From Bacillota bacterium (GTDB taxonomy: Bacteria; Bacillota; Clostridia; Acetivibrionales; DSM-1351): a stretch of DNA of 64,000 bases. The position numbers were made by a program, and so were the translations under genes. The stretch covers positions 186,001 through 250,000 of the forward strand of contig JAEYHZ010000014.1 in assembly GCA_023409265.1 (NCBI GenBank). Direction: 5' to 3'. Positions 42,865-51,635 of this stretch are shown here, one piece after another; within the stretch, counting starts at the first letter, position 1; each line of letters begins with the position of its first letter. The notes under the pieces are model-generated. The model worked only from the letters and a program-made list of their open reading frames with translations. It did no database searches and was not told the DNA's origin.

Positions 42865-44688
42865 TTATACAAGGATAAAATCTTCAAGTTTGCTAATTTT
42901 GTCTATTTTCACTAACGCTTTTACGCTAATTCCATCCTCAAGGTACTCCTGATTTATAATCTGACCGTATTTGTAGATATATGGCATAACCCAGCCCTCG
43001 CTATAAGGTATCAGCATTCCTACTTCCTTCAGCTTTTCCTTGAAACCCTCTGTTATAGTGTCAAGCAGCTGTTCAATACCATCGCCCGTTACAGCCGAAA
43101 TTTCACAAACTGAAGAATATCCCATGGAATTTATTCTTCCGCTCGAGGTTACCAGATCCTGCTTGTTTAAAACCAGCACAGTACTCTTTGAAGCTGCACC
43201 AAGTTCCTCCAGCAAGCCTTCTACAACGCTTATCTGCATTGCCGCATTTTCATTTGAAGCATCCACCACGTGAAGCAGCATATCGGCATGTACAGCTTCC
43301 TCCAGGGTCGACTTGAAGGCTTCGACCAGGTCGTGGGGCAGCTTTCTTATGAATCCGACAGTATCAATCAACACAGCTTCCCTGCCATCAGCCAGTGTCA
43401 GTTTTCTTGCAGACGGATCAAGTGTTGCAAATAATTTATCCTCAACGAAGACTGACGCTCCGCACAGTCTGTTCATCAGCGTTGATTTTCCTGCATTTGT
43501 GTATCCGACTATTGCAATGACCGGCACATTGTTTTTTGACCTTGCGCTCCGCAGAAAGTCCCGTCTTTTTTCCAGCTGGTCAAGTTCTCTTTCAAGGCTT
43601 GTAATTCTTCTGCGGATATGCCTTCTATCAACCTCAAGCTTTTTCTCACCTGGACCGCGGGTACCAATACCTCCTCCAAGCCTGGACAACTCTGTACCAA
43701 GACCGATTAGTCTGGGAAGCTTATACTTGAGCTGTGCCAGTTCAACCTGGAGCTTACCTTCCTTTGATATAGCCCTCTGGGCGAAAATGTCCAATATGAG
43801 AGTAGTACGGTCTATCACCCGCACTCCGGTTTCTTCTTCAATATTTCTAATCTGAGCTCCCGAGAGCTCATCGTCAAATATCAGCAGCTGTACATCCCGT
43901 GCCTGGCACAGCAGGGACAGCTCCTCTATTTTACCCTTACCGACGTAGTAGGTAGAGTCTTGAGACTGCTTTCGCTGGAGAATTTTGTCAATAACGACGG
44001 CGCCTGCTGTTTCTGCAAGCTCCTCAAGTTCATCAAGAGAGTCCTCGGCATCCTTCAGAGAGACACTTTCAAGCCTGCTCTGGTTGGTTTCAAGTCCTAC
44101 AAGGATAGCCTTCTCTGCCTTCTCCTCATTTTCATATATATCCTCTCTGGCCGAGGCATCGAGTTCCTCAATTATTTTGTAAATATAATTCAACCTCGGC
44201 TCTCCAAGGGTAAACGGTCCATACACATCAACATCATTCTCAGCAGACAGGCAGCCGGCATATATCTCCCCGGGCTGTCCCTCGCTGATACCCATTGCCA
44301 GCATAACATCAAGCCTTAGCTTTTGAAGGGTGCTGATGTCGACCTGGGACAGCATTCCGCTTCCTCCCGGATGTGTATGGATACATCTGATAGCCGACAG
44401 TCTGGTTTTTCCTCTTCTTGAGTCCAACTGGGGCAGCGAAACGGTACCGCTGTCTCCAATACTGATGTCCACCACAATTCCTCTTCTGTTGATAAGTACA
44501 GAAATCTCCCTGTTTATTTCATGGGAGATCCTTGCTATGGTTTCAGCAAGTTCCACCGGGACCAGTTCCCTGGATCCGTATTTTTTATCGAAAAGCTCCT
44601 CAAGTTCATTGAGTAGTCTGTCTTTGATTGATTGAATATTTCCATTAATATTAATAAGATCAGCCTCCAAATAAAATTCAAATTGCAT
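42865..44688 (-). CDS. hflX: HflX GTPase with an N-terminal JAMM-type domain
   Basis: Residues about 194-607 are HflX, a ribosome-associated GTPase. They contain the N-terminal nucleotide-binding domain (LVGLETNQSRLESVSLKDAE), the linker GPGEKKLEVDRRHIRRRI, and G motifs GYTNAGKST (395-403), DTVGF (442-446), NKQD (508-511) and SAV (531-533). The first 193 residues are extra: they hold the Prok-JAB/JAMM pattern with Glu61, His104, His106, Ser114 and Asp117 (IHTHPGGSGMLSQVD), exactly H-x-H-x7-S-x2-D. This would be a zinc isopeptidase-like fold fused to a ribosome GTPase. The start codon is preceded by AAGGGT lying inside palindromic repeat copy A2. Confidence 0.92.
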   Translation of the reverse strand: MQFEFYLEADLININGNIQSIKDRLLNELEELFDKKYGSRELVPVELAETIARISHEINREISVLINRRGIVVDISIGDSGTVSLPQLDSRRGKTRLSAIRCIHTHPGGSGMLSQVDISTLQKLRLDVMLAMGISEGQPGEIYAGCLSAENDVDVYGPFTLGEPRLNYIYKIIEELDASAREDIYENEEKAEKAILVGLETNQSRLESVSLKDAEDSLDELEELAETAGAVVIDKILQRKQSQDSTYYVGKGKIEELSLLCQARDVQLLIFDDELSGAQIRNIEEETGVRVIDRTTLILDIFAQRAISKEGKLQVELAQLKYKLPRLIGLGTELSRLGGGIGTRGPGEKKLEVDRRHIRRRITSLERELDQLEKRRDFLRSARSKNNVPVIAIVGYTNAGKSTLMNRLCGASVFVEDKLFATLDPSARKLTLADGREAVLIDTVGFIRKLPHDLVEAFKSTLEEAVHADMLLHVVDASNENAAMQISVVEGLLEELGAASKSTVLVLNKQDLVTSSGRINSMGYSSVCEISAVTGDGIEQLLDTITEGFKEKLKEVGMLIPYSEGWVMPYIYKYGQIINQEYLEDGISVKALVKIDKISKLEDFILV

Positions 44689-44689
44689 T

Positions 44690-44758
44690 TACCCTTTATT
44701 TACAACGTACAATATGCCACATGCTCAAAAACGTGTTGTACCTTATCAATAGAGGGTA
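44690..44758. repeat. Dispersed palindromic repeat, family A, copy 2 (inverted)
   Basis: Its inner block matches copy 1 at 18166 over GGTACAACACGTTTTTGAGC and its outer arms are diverged (TACCCTTTATTTACAA versus TTATCAATAGAGGGTA). It lies immediately upstream of the hflX start codon, and its end AAATAAAGGGTA supplies the probable Shine-Dalgarno sequence. Confidence 0.85.
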
Positions 44759-44922
44759 TGAACAGTTAAATAATAAATTCGGTTCCAAAGGAGTTATTTA
44801 TTATCCAACAGCTCCTCATCAAATTTATTATGTATATTCCCTGACTCCTTATACACAATTTTACATCATTATGACAGTTTCAGCCATAAAGAAAATAGAT
44901 ATAAAACAAAATCGGTTTAAAA

Positions 44923-44966
44923 GGGCAACAGGACGTTTGCTATAAAACTCAAACGTCCTGTTGCTC
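44923..44966 (-). terminator. Rho-independent terminator after the BadF-type kinase gene
   Basis: On the minus strand GAGCAACAGGACGTTTG and CAAACGTCCTGTTGCCC form a long stem with a 10-base loop, followed by TTTT. It lies 31 bases after the stop at 44997. The 44759-44922 gap has no supported gene. Confidence 0.9.
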
Positions 44967-44996
44967 TATTTGTCTGTAAACTGTTATAAATTCTGC

Positions 44997-45977
44997 TTAA
45001 CTCGTAAAAAAAATCCTGTTTATTTCACTTCTGTCCATTATACTCTCAAATGCCCATATTACGGCTCCAGTTACCGGTAATTTATCAAGGATAATGAATT
45101 CTATTACTTTTTCGCTGTTCCTAGAGGCAACTTTCTCTTTAATAGTGTCTACAATAGTTGAGTTACCGGCTTTTGTATTTATTGAGCCTGATAAAATAAT
45201 CTCCACAGGTTCTGAGCTTTCAAAATCCAGTTCTTTAATACATCCATTTATGGAATCCGCCAGGCTGTCCCCCAGCTCCTTCAGTATATTTATTGCCACG
45301 GCATCCTGCTTATTCGCTGCCTCGAAGACCAGCCTGTTGAGTTCTGCAACTTTTACCAGTCCCCCGTCAATTTTTTCCCTGGCATTATCAATGAAGTCAT
45401 ACTTTGACGGGACCTTTAGTTCCTCAGGAAGCAGTTCTATCATATACGTGTACTGTCCGCACCGGAAATGGTAATTGTAAATTGACTGTATGAATTTTCC
45501 CCCAAGATATGTACCGCCGCCAAAATCACCTGTCAACATACCCTGTCCGCCAATTTGAAATGTATTTCCCAGGCGGTCTATACCGGCTACACATACGCCC
45601 GTTCCGTGCACAACTCCAATCCCCCGGCCGTTTTTACTTCCTGCCTTAATTCCAAGATAGGCATCATTATACAGTTCAAAATTTTCAAAACCCAAATCTT
45701 TTATTATCTTGGCAATATCTTCATACTGTCTTTTAGTATCGGCACCCGCCAATCCGAAGACACTTTTAACTATCTGATCCAGCTTGATATCGTTTCTCTT
45801 TAAAAGGTAATTTACCATTACCGTCAGCTCACTTTTAACACCCAGCAAGCCACCCTTCAGGACCTCATGGTTTGTTGGTCCCCAATTTATAAAATCTACT
45901 TGATTGCCCTCTATGTCATAAAGTGCACATTGGGTTTTGGTTCCTCCACCATCCACTCCCAGCACATATTGCTTCAC
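44997..45977 (-). CDS. BadF/BadG/BcrA/BcrD ATPase family protein, N-acetylglucosamine kinase-like
   Basis: The 326-residue protein has the actin-like ATPase fold of this family: YVLGVDGGGTKTQCALYDI, SVFGLAGADTKR, RGIGVVHGTGVCVAG, GGQGMLTGDFGGGTYLG and VEIILSGSINTK. Single-domain members of this length are commonly N-acetylhexosamine kinases, which phosphorylate amino sugars in the cytoplasm. The start is GTG at 45977, seven bases after AGGAGG. Repeat D copy 1 lies upstream. It follows the GH4 and DUF4838 genes on the same strand and is probably part of that operon, although the repeat may modulate it. Confidence 0.85.
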   Translation of the reverse strand: MKQYVLGVDGGGTKTQCALYDIEGNQVDFINWGPTNHEVLKGGLLGVKSELTVMVNYLLKRNDIKLDQIVKSVFGLAGADTKRQYEDIAKIIKDLGFENFELYNDAYLGIKAGSKNGRGIGVVHGTGVCVAGIDRLGNTFQIGGQGMLTGDFGGGTYLGGKFIQSIYNYHFRCGQYTYMIELLPEELKVPSKYDFIDNAREKIDGGLVKVAELNRLVFEAANKQDAVAINILKELGDSLADSINGCIKELDFESSEPVEIILSGSINTKAGNSTIVDTIKEKVASRNSEKVIEFIILDKLPVTGAVIWAFESIMDRSEINRIFFTS

Positions 45978-46007
45978 TATTGAACCTCCTAAGCCATGCT
46001 ATGGCTC

Positions 46008-46094
46008 TGAGCCGCATAGCGGCCACAAAATATTTATGGAATTTATTGACTGCTATACCCCTATAAGTGAATATAGGAGGTTAATCGGCCTTGC
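46008..46094. repeat. Repeat D, copy 1, in the leader of the BadF-type kinase gene
   Basis: This 87-base block is about 80% identical to the one at 51321-51409. It includes TGAGCCGCATAGCGGCCACA (a hairpin-forming sequence) at one end and AGGAGGTTAATCGGCCTTGC at the other. In the mRNA sense the latter reads TTAACCTCCTA, which complements the kinase ribosome-binding site TAGGAGGTT about 100 bases later. Confidence 0.75.
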
Positions 46095-46155
46095 CGCTGC
46101 CGAGGGTATCTTTTTCCGGATAATCCTGCATCGCTGATCAATGTGTAATAGCTAA

Positions 46156-47445
46156 TCAAATTTTAAACTGGGGCAGGAAAGCCTTATTGGCTTCCAGCAT
46201 CTCATCCAGCATTGGCTTTGCCTTATTGTAATCACCTATAAGCGGATGTACAAGCAGTGAGGCTAACGCAGCATCATAGTCTCCCTGAAGTCCTGCTTTC
46301 GCAGCAAGTTTCTCGTATGCTTTAACCGCTTTCATCAAACCGATAATGTAACTGTTATCAAAGTTCTCAATCCTTACAGGAGTTATACCATCCTTATTAA
46401 CCAGGCACTTTACTTCTACAACATCGTCCTTATCCATAAAGGGCAGTGCACCATTATTTTTCACATTGACCACATGATACTCATTTTTGTCATTCTCTAG
46501 TGCATCTATAAGGGAGACGGCAGCAGTGGAATAATATGCTCCTCCTCTCTGTTCCAGAAGCTTTGGTTTTTCCTGCAGATTAGCATCCTTGTACATTTCC
46601 AGAAGTTCCTGTTCAATTACCTTGCACTCTTCTCCCCTGGTTTTTTCTGCTTCCTTGCAGTGTTCTACCTGCTTTTCTCTGAAATAGTAGTAATTGAGAT
46701 AGGAGGAGGGAATTCCTTTGGTTGCCTCCAGCAATGGGGTTTCGAGTTCCATTCCCAGAATATTCTTCATGGTGGTAATATCCAAACCGTTTTGAAGCAA
46801 CTCAGACAGAATATTTTTACCGTCTGCGTATACTGCTGTTATCCAGCTGAGATGATTCAGGCCCACGTAATCATAATCAAAAGCTTTAGTATGGGCAGGT
46901 GCCATTTGTCTGGCATCCTTGACCATGCTAATCGGGCAATTGCAAAGTCCCACCATTTTTATTCCTGTATTATTGAGAACCGCTTCTGCTACCAGACCCG
47001 ACGGATTTGCAAAATTTATAAGCCATGCATTTGGGGCCAATTCAGCCATTAGCTTGGCAACATTCATAATAACAGGGATGGTTCTCATTGCTTTCATAAA
47101 ACCTCCGGCTCCGGTGGTTTCCTGACCCAAAAAATCGTATTTCAGAGGAATTTTCTCATCCTTGATTCTGGCATCCAACTTCCCCACTCTAACCTGTGAA
47201 AGAATATAATCTGCACCTTTAATAGCTTCTTCCAAATCTTCTGTTAAAACAACACTGCAATTCATGGCGTTTTTTCTCAGTATTCTCTCTGTCAGAGCGC
47301 CCACTATATCAAGCTTATTCCTGTCTATATCCATCAGGTAAATTGATTCTACCTTAAGTGTATCGCGTCTTACTATAAAGCCTTCCACCAGTTCGGGAGT
47401 ATATGTGCTGCCTGCACCGATAACCGCAATTTTCAAACTTTTCAT
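46156..47445 (-). CDS. Glycoside hydrolase family 4, 6-phospho-beta-glucosidase-like
   Basis: The 429-residue enzyme opens with the NAD-binding loop IAVIGAGSTYTPELVEGFIV. It has the GH4 metal-binding Cys in VGLCNCPISM and the following His in DYVGLNHLSWITAVY. These enzymes use NAD and a divalent metal to hydrolyse phospho- or unphosphorylated glycosides by a redox-elimination mechanism. The CNCP motif is typical of the 6-phospho-beta-glucosidase group, though no PTS system is seen here to make phosphorylated substrates, so the specificity is uncertain. AGGTAGG precedes the ATG. It is in a sugar operon with the kinase and DUF4838 genes. Confidence 0.92.
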   Translation of the reverse strand: MKSLKIAVIGAGSTYTPELVEGFIVRRDTLKVESIYLMDIDRNKLDIVGALTERILRKNAMNCSVVLTEDLEEAIKGADYILSQVRVGKLDARIKDEKIPLKYDFLGQETTGAGGFMKAMRTIPVIMNVAKLMAELAPNAWLINFANPSGLVAEAVLNNTGIKMVGLCNCPISMVKDARQMAPAHTKAFDYDYVGLNHLSWITAVYADGKNILSELLQNGLDITTMKNILGMELETPLLEATKGIPSSYLNYYYFREKQVEHCKEAEKTRGEECKVIEQELLEMYKDANLQEKPKLLEQRGGAYYSTAAVSLIDALENDKNEYHVVNVKNNGALPFMDKDDVVEVKCLVNKDGITPVRIENFDNSYIIGLMKAVKAYEKLAAKAGLQGDYDAALASLLVHPLIGDYNKAKPMLDEMLEANKAFLPQFKI

Positions 47446-47567
47446 ATAAATATCCTACCTTTCGGCCCATAAAAATATTTATTTAATTATTTCACGCACC
47501 TATCCGGGCTCATAAGCCGTAAAATTTACTTGACTCAGTATTTTCATTTCACCTTATTCTTTACCGG

Positions 47568-49502
47568 CTACTCCACCGAGCCCTTAAGAGTAAAACCGTT
47601 CATAACTTCAAAGGTTTGAAAGAATTCGTACAAATCAAAAACAGGTTGTATATAGTCTTCGTTTATATAGAGATACTCTTTTAAAGCTTTCCAGGTACTG
47701 TTTACATTCTCCATATCCTTCTGAGTCCGGTATTTCATCATTTCAGCCATTCTCAGGCAGATTTCCCTGTGGTATGCAAGGTACTCCCAGGACTTTCTCC
47801 GGCTTGCATTTTCAAGACTTAAGTTCTGATTAATGAGAACTTCATATTCTTCACATACTTGTTTAACAAGCTCATACTTATGGGTTAACTCTTGACCTGC
47901 TTCGGGAATCTCTCCTCTGAAATATGGCGGAGTAAACAGTTCAGATAGTTTTGACATAATAGTAAAACACTTGTCACCATCCTTACCAAAAGCACTCGAA
48001 AAGAACTCTTCTGCTATTTTGTCAAAATCAGCCCTGTCATTCCAAAGGGTCTGGGCCATGGTATAAACTCCCAGTCCTGTAGGCAGATATGCCCTTTGAC
48101 ATTGACAGCTGACAAGTCCCTCAAGTCCAAGCTTTTTCAGATTAACTACATCCTCATGTATCGTTCTGGCGGTCTTGGTATTACCAGGGTCATAAAAGTG
48201 ATCCCACATAAAGTGATAGTCAAAATCAAAACTGTCACCATTGAACTCTTTCTTCCAATTTCTCAAAAGGGCCAGATTTTCACCTATGGTTTCGGGCATT
48301 TTCAGCTGGTTCCTTTGATAGGGGGGAGCAATATCATCACCATTTGTATCAACAAAGGATGCAGAATAAGTTCTTGTTATGGGAGCAAACATCATAATAA
48401 ATCTGTCAGGATTTTCAATATGATATTTCTCAGGTGTCCACAACAAATCAAAATAGAGAAGAAATACTATTTTTGTATCAATATTGTTTGCTGTTAAGAC
48501 TTTATCAAGCTGATTCAGAATCTGCACATAATAATCTGTAGGGCTGTGTTTTTTGCATTCCTCACATTCACACTGATTATTTCTGCCGTCCGCCAACCAG
48601 AAATGAAGGATATCCACATTACTATTCGCTTTAATATAATCCACTACACATTGGACCATCAGCCTCCGGACCTCCGGATTTGAATAACACAGGTTGAGAT
48701 TCAGCGGTACGTTGTCAACCATCTTCCTCTCATCCTTAACAAGGGCAAAATATTGGGTGGTTTCAGGTGGATATTCCGCCTCCACAGTATCCCAGCTGAT
48801 TCCCGGGATTCCAAAAGGCTCACAGGTCCAGCCATGTCCCACGCCATGATATATCAGACCCCTTTTACTAATCTCGGCTTCAACCTCTTTTGTATATTCC
48901 CTTGCTTTTTCCACAGTAAAGTTTTCTTTGCTTTTTGTATCGTTACCGGTATGGTTATACCATCTCTCAAAAAAAGTATAGCCCTCCCGGAATTGTATGA
49001 AGTAGCTGTTGAGTCCTACTTTAGGGAGCCATTCAATAGTATCCATGACATTTTCCAGGCTTACGGCACCTTCAATACATATTCCTCTATGCCTGTAAGA
49101 TGGCTTTTCCTGAAGGCTGACAGAAATACTTCCTGTTTCGGTGTGTGGAATTATTTCTCCTTCAGTCCCCGGTCTGATCCATCTGCAGCCGGCTTCGGTA
49201 AGAAACCTGTACACAGCCAGCAGCACACTTCTGGGATTTAAGCCGGCTATAACACCTTGACCCTTATGTATATCAACATAGACTTCATCGTCCAGTACAT
49301 TAGCATTTTGCTGTAAAGTTTGTATACCAAAATCCGTAAACAAACCAAGCTTTATAGCGGATGACTCAGTTGTGTCTGCAGTATCGCATACCTCCAGCCG
49401 AAGTTCCCGATCCATTCTCATTAAGTATTTTTTTAATTCCCCTGCTGCAAAATTGATGGTGGAATTATTTGTTGAGTTTATTACAATGGTAGTTCTCAGC
49501 AT
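47568..49502 (-). CDS. DUF4838-type protein, possible glycosidase
   Basis: The 644-residue protein has an N-terminal segment resembling the non-catalytic domain of GH67 and related enzymes (NFAAGELKKYLMRMDREL, then LLAVYRFLTEAGCRWIRPG). A barrel-like region follows (VDILHFWLADGRNNQCECEE, then YHIENPDRFIMMFAPITRTY), as in DUF4838 proteins of carbohydrate operons. A catalytic pair cannot be fixed from the sequence. No signal peptide is present, so it is cytoplasmic. AAAGGAG precedes the ATG. It lies first in the operon before GH4 and the kinase, and an AraC gene follows a palindromic repeat upstream. Confidence 0.78.
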   Translation of the reverse strand: MLRTTIVINSTNNSTINFAAGELKKYLMRMDRELRLEVCDTADTTESSAIKLGLFTDFGIQTLQQNANVLDDEVYVDIHKGQGVIAGLNPRSVLLAVYRFLTEAGCRWIRPGTEGEIIPHTETGSISVSLQEKPSYRHRGICIEGAVSLENVMDTIEWLPKVGLNSYFIQFREGYTFFERWYNHTGNDTKSKENFTVEKAREYTKEVEAEISKRGLIYHGVGHGWTCEPFGIPGISWDTVEAEYPPETTQYFALVKDERKMVDNVPLNLNLCYSNPEVRRLMVQCVVDYIKANSNVDILHFWLADGRNNQCECEECKKHSPTDYYVQILNQLDKVLTANNIDTKIVFLLYFDLLWTPEKYHIENPDRFIMMFAPITRTYSASFVDTNGDDIAPPYQRNQLKMPETIGENLALLRNWKKEFNGDSFDFDYHFMWDHFYDPGNTKTARTIHEDVVNLKKLGLEGLVSCQCQRAYLPTGLGVYTMAQTLWNDRADFDKIAEEFFSSAFGKDGDKCFTIMSKLSELFTPPYFRGEIPEAGQELTHKYELVKQVCEEYEVLINQNLSLENASRRKSWEYLAYHREICLRMAEMMKYRTQKDMENVNSTWKALKEYLYINEDYIQPVFDLYEFFQTFEVMNGFTLKGSVE

Positions 49503-49838
49503 CTCCCTACTCCTTTATAAATTTGTAAAATGTATCTTGGCACAAAAAAACCACTACCCTAAAAAAATTATAAGGCAGCAGTTATCTTTAATCTTTAAGT
49601 ATCTTATAAAAAAATTTATTTATTCTCTTAGAACCTGTCTAATATCTCATTGCACTTGTCATTTGTGCGGAGTTTGCGCCATGCTACGTTAAATTTTCTT
49701 GCAATAAACAAATTATTACTTCGAAAATTTGCCTTGCCTGACACAAAATCCACTCAAAATGCCTAGCACAAGCAGATATTAGACAGGCTCTTTAGGAATG
49801 ACCAAATAATAAAATAACCGTTCAAGGGATCGGAAGTA
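49503..49838. other. Gap between AraC and DUF4838 genes, mostly repeat DNA
   Basis: It contains the palindromic element C (49630-49791) and the GGAATGACC-ended element (49791-49857) joined end to end, leaving only about 130 bases of unique sequence. No gene is supported; the promoter of the DUF4838 operon must be in the unique part next to it. Confidence 0.6.
49630..49791. repeat. Palindromic repeat C, complete copy
   Basis: The ends are AGAACCTGTCTAATATCT and AGATATTAGACAGGCTCT, inverted repeats with one mismatch, 162 bases apart. The left half resembles 55193-55255 and the right half resembles 55947-56029. The interior contains AAATTTGCCTTGCCTGACAC, shared with the latter. Confidence 0.75.
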
Positions 49839-49857
49839 TTATTTGGTCATTCCTAAA
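49791..49857. repeat. GGAATGACC-ended palindromic element supplying the AraC stop codon
   Basis: TTTAGGAATGACCAAATAAT and its complement form the ends of this 67-base element. The last codons of the AraC gene (LGMTK and the TAA stop) are encoded by one arm, so the element truncated or extended the gene end. Confidence 0.8.
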
Positions 49858-50735
49858 GTTCTAAAATCCTTTGGAAGTTTCCCGGTATACTTTTTAAAGC
49901 AGCTGATAAAATGGGTCAGACTGAAAAAGCCTGAGTCTTCCGCAATATCTATTATTTTTTTATCAGTTTCAAGCAGCATTTGGGAGGCTTTTACAATCCT
50001 GAATTTATTTATATATTCTGTTGGGGTAGATCCCGTTGACTTCTTAAAAACAAGATTGAAATTTGATACACTCATATTAACAAGGGAGGAAAGCTCCTCA
50101 ACTTTTATCTTATTTGAGTAGTTTTCTTTTATATAATCAAATACAGGCGTAAAGAATTCAAATTTCTTAGCATCATTATGTAAACCAACCCGGCTTTCTA
50201 TATTAAAATATCTCTTTATATTTGCACTCATTTTAAGGAGAGCTGCTTTAATAACCAGCTCATAACCCAGGCTTTTATGTATATTTTCATGGGACATTTC
50301 CATAATTGAATCCAAAATGGGTTCATAAAAATTTTGACCGGGCTGTATTTTGTGAAGTTGCATATTTCTGGCTTCCTGATAGGTATGTATATACTCCGCT
50401 TCAAAGGAATAGCCCGCTCCCCCATACAGTAAGGTGGGCATAAACAGTACTACCAGCATTATTACATCCCTATCGTTATAAGCCAGATGTATTTCATTAC
50501 TTCCGATAACAAAGATATCTCCCGCCTGAAAGGAATACTCAATACCGTCAATCAGCTGGGTTCCGGTCCCCTGCCTCACATAGCATATTTCTATACATTC
50601 ATGATAATGAAGCATACAGCTTCCTTTATCAATTCCATAGCTTTCACCAATAATTATTGGAATATCATTTTCTCTTTCCTTAATGCTTTCAGTAAAAATA
50701 TTTTTCCTGTAAATATCCTTATGAACTTCCAACAC
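49839..50735 (-). CDS. AraC family transcriptional regulator with cupin domain
   Basis: The 298-residue protein has the cupin site LHYHECIEICYVRQGTGTQL, then GDIFVIGSNEIHLAYND. The HTH pair is VEELSSLVNMSVSNFNLVFK, then IIDIAEDSGFFSLTHFISCF. GTG at 50735 or the next codon TTG follows AAGGAGG. It is encoded upstream of the DUF4838, GH4 and kinase genes on the same strand and should regulate them. Its final residues are encoded by a palindromic element, so the native C-terminus may have been different. Confidence 0.9.
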   Translation of the reverse strand: MLEVHKDIYRKNIFTESIKERENDIPIIIGESYGIDKGSCMLHYHECIEICYVRQGTGTQLIDGIEYSFQAGDIFVIGSNEIHLAYNDRDVIMLVVLFMPTLLYGGAGYSFEAEYIHTYQEARNMQLHKIQPGQNFYEPILDSIMEMSHENIHKSLGYELVIKAALLKMSANIKRYFNIESRVGLHNDAKKFEFFTPVFDYIKENYSNKIKVEELSSLVNMSVSNFNLVFKKSTGSTPTEYINKFRIVKASQMLLETDKKIIDIAEDSGFFSLTHFISCFKKYTGKLPKDFRTLGMTK

Positions 50736-50804
50736 TGTTCCTCCTTATGGCAGAATCCTATGGAAATAGCCTCTTAATGTTTCATTCCCTGCGATAAGAA
50801 TCAA

Positions 50805-51308
50805 TCAGTCTTTTATTCCTGTGGATCCAAACCCGCCTCCCCTGTTGCTGCCAATATCTTTAACCGATACGACTTTGGTCAGTACCATTTTAGGCACTTC
50901 CTGCAGAACTATCTGAGCCACCCTGTCGCCTTTTCTTATAATATATGTGCCGTTTTTATTCCCTTTTTCATCAAGCGTAAAGGGCTGCTCTTTTGGCTCA
51001 GACAGGTTTCTGTCGGAAATATTATTTATGATTATACCCAACTCATCTCTGTAACCGCTGTCAAAAGTTCCAGGCGAATTTGGAATTCTTATTGGTGTTT
51101 TTAAAGACAGGCCGCTTCTCGGCCTTACCTGAATTTCATATCCTTCAGGAAGTGCAAGTTTTAACCCTGTTGGTACAATAACAGTTTCTCCGGGTGCAAC
51201 CATCACCTCTTCTGCTGCATAAACGTCCATTCCGGCGTCACCCGGATTGGCATATCTGGGCAAAATAGCATCCTCTCTGCACACCTCAACAAAAATCTCA
51301 ATTGACAT
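50805..51308 (-). CDS. dut: dUTP diphosphatase
   Basis: The 167-residue enzyme has all five dUTPase motifs in order: GDAGMDVYA, VRPRSGLSLKT, GTFDSGYRDELGI, KGDRVAQIVL and RGGGFGSTG. It hydrolyses dUTP to dUMP, keeping uracil out of DNA and supplying thymidylate synthesis. It acts in the cytoplasm as a homotrimer. ATG 51308 follows GGAGG at good spacing; an in-frame ATG 33 bases earlier would read into the leader repeat. A copy of repeat D lies directly upstream, ending about 2 bases before the ribosome-binding site. Confidence 0.97.
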   Translation of the reverse strand: MSIEIFVEVCREDAILPRYANPGDAGMDVYAAEEVMVAPGETVIVPTGLKLALPEGYEIQVRPRSGLSLKTPIRIPNSPGTFDSGYRDELGIIINNISDRNLSEPKEQPFTLDEKGNKNGTYIIRKGDRVAQIVLQEVPKMVLTKVVSVKDIGSNRGGGFGSTGIKD

Positions 51309-51635
51309 ATTTAACCTCCATGAGCCGCATAGCGGCCACAAAATATTAATGAAATTTATTCAATCCTAAATCCGCTATAAGGCGAATAAAGGAGGTTAAT
51401 TGGCCTTGCGCGTTTTCAAAGTGTTAAGTCAAACTTATTGTTTCAACTAAAGTGCTAAAATACTTTGAATATGTCGCGCGGCCATAAATTCAAAGGTTAG
51501 CTTGGGAGACAAATGAAGTGAAGTCTTTCAAGTTAACCCCCTTCTGTTTCTTGCTAAGGAATGACCAAATAATAAAATCGATTTCTCGAACGAGGGATTT
51601 TTTTGTCTCCCACGGAAGTTATTATTTGATCATTC
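51309..51635. other. Gap between dut and the U32 gene, mostly repeats
   Basis: It holds repeat D copy 2 (51321-51409) and the GGAATGACC-ended element (51555-51639). Between them an inverted repeat GGTTAGCTTG / CAAGTTAACC spans 51497-51539 with one mismatch. No gene is supported. The dut promoter should lie in 51410-51500, but no clear match was found. Confidence 0.5.
51321..51409. repeat. Repeat D, copy 2, in the dut leader
   Basis: It is about 80% identical to 46008-46094, sharing TGAGCCGCATAGCGGCCACA at one end and GGAGGTTAATTGGCCTTGC at the other. In the mRNA sense it reads GGCCAATTAACCTCC early and ends in a GCCGC/GCGGC hairpin 2-3 bases before the GGAGGTTAA of the dut ribosome-binding site, which the early part complements over 9 bases. 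Confidence 0.75.

Noticed and set aside
44721..44945. A 74-codon frame starting inside palindromic repeat A2
   Set aside because: It begins within a repeat and runs into a terminator, with no ribosome-binding site and no recognisable domain.
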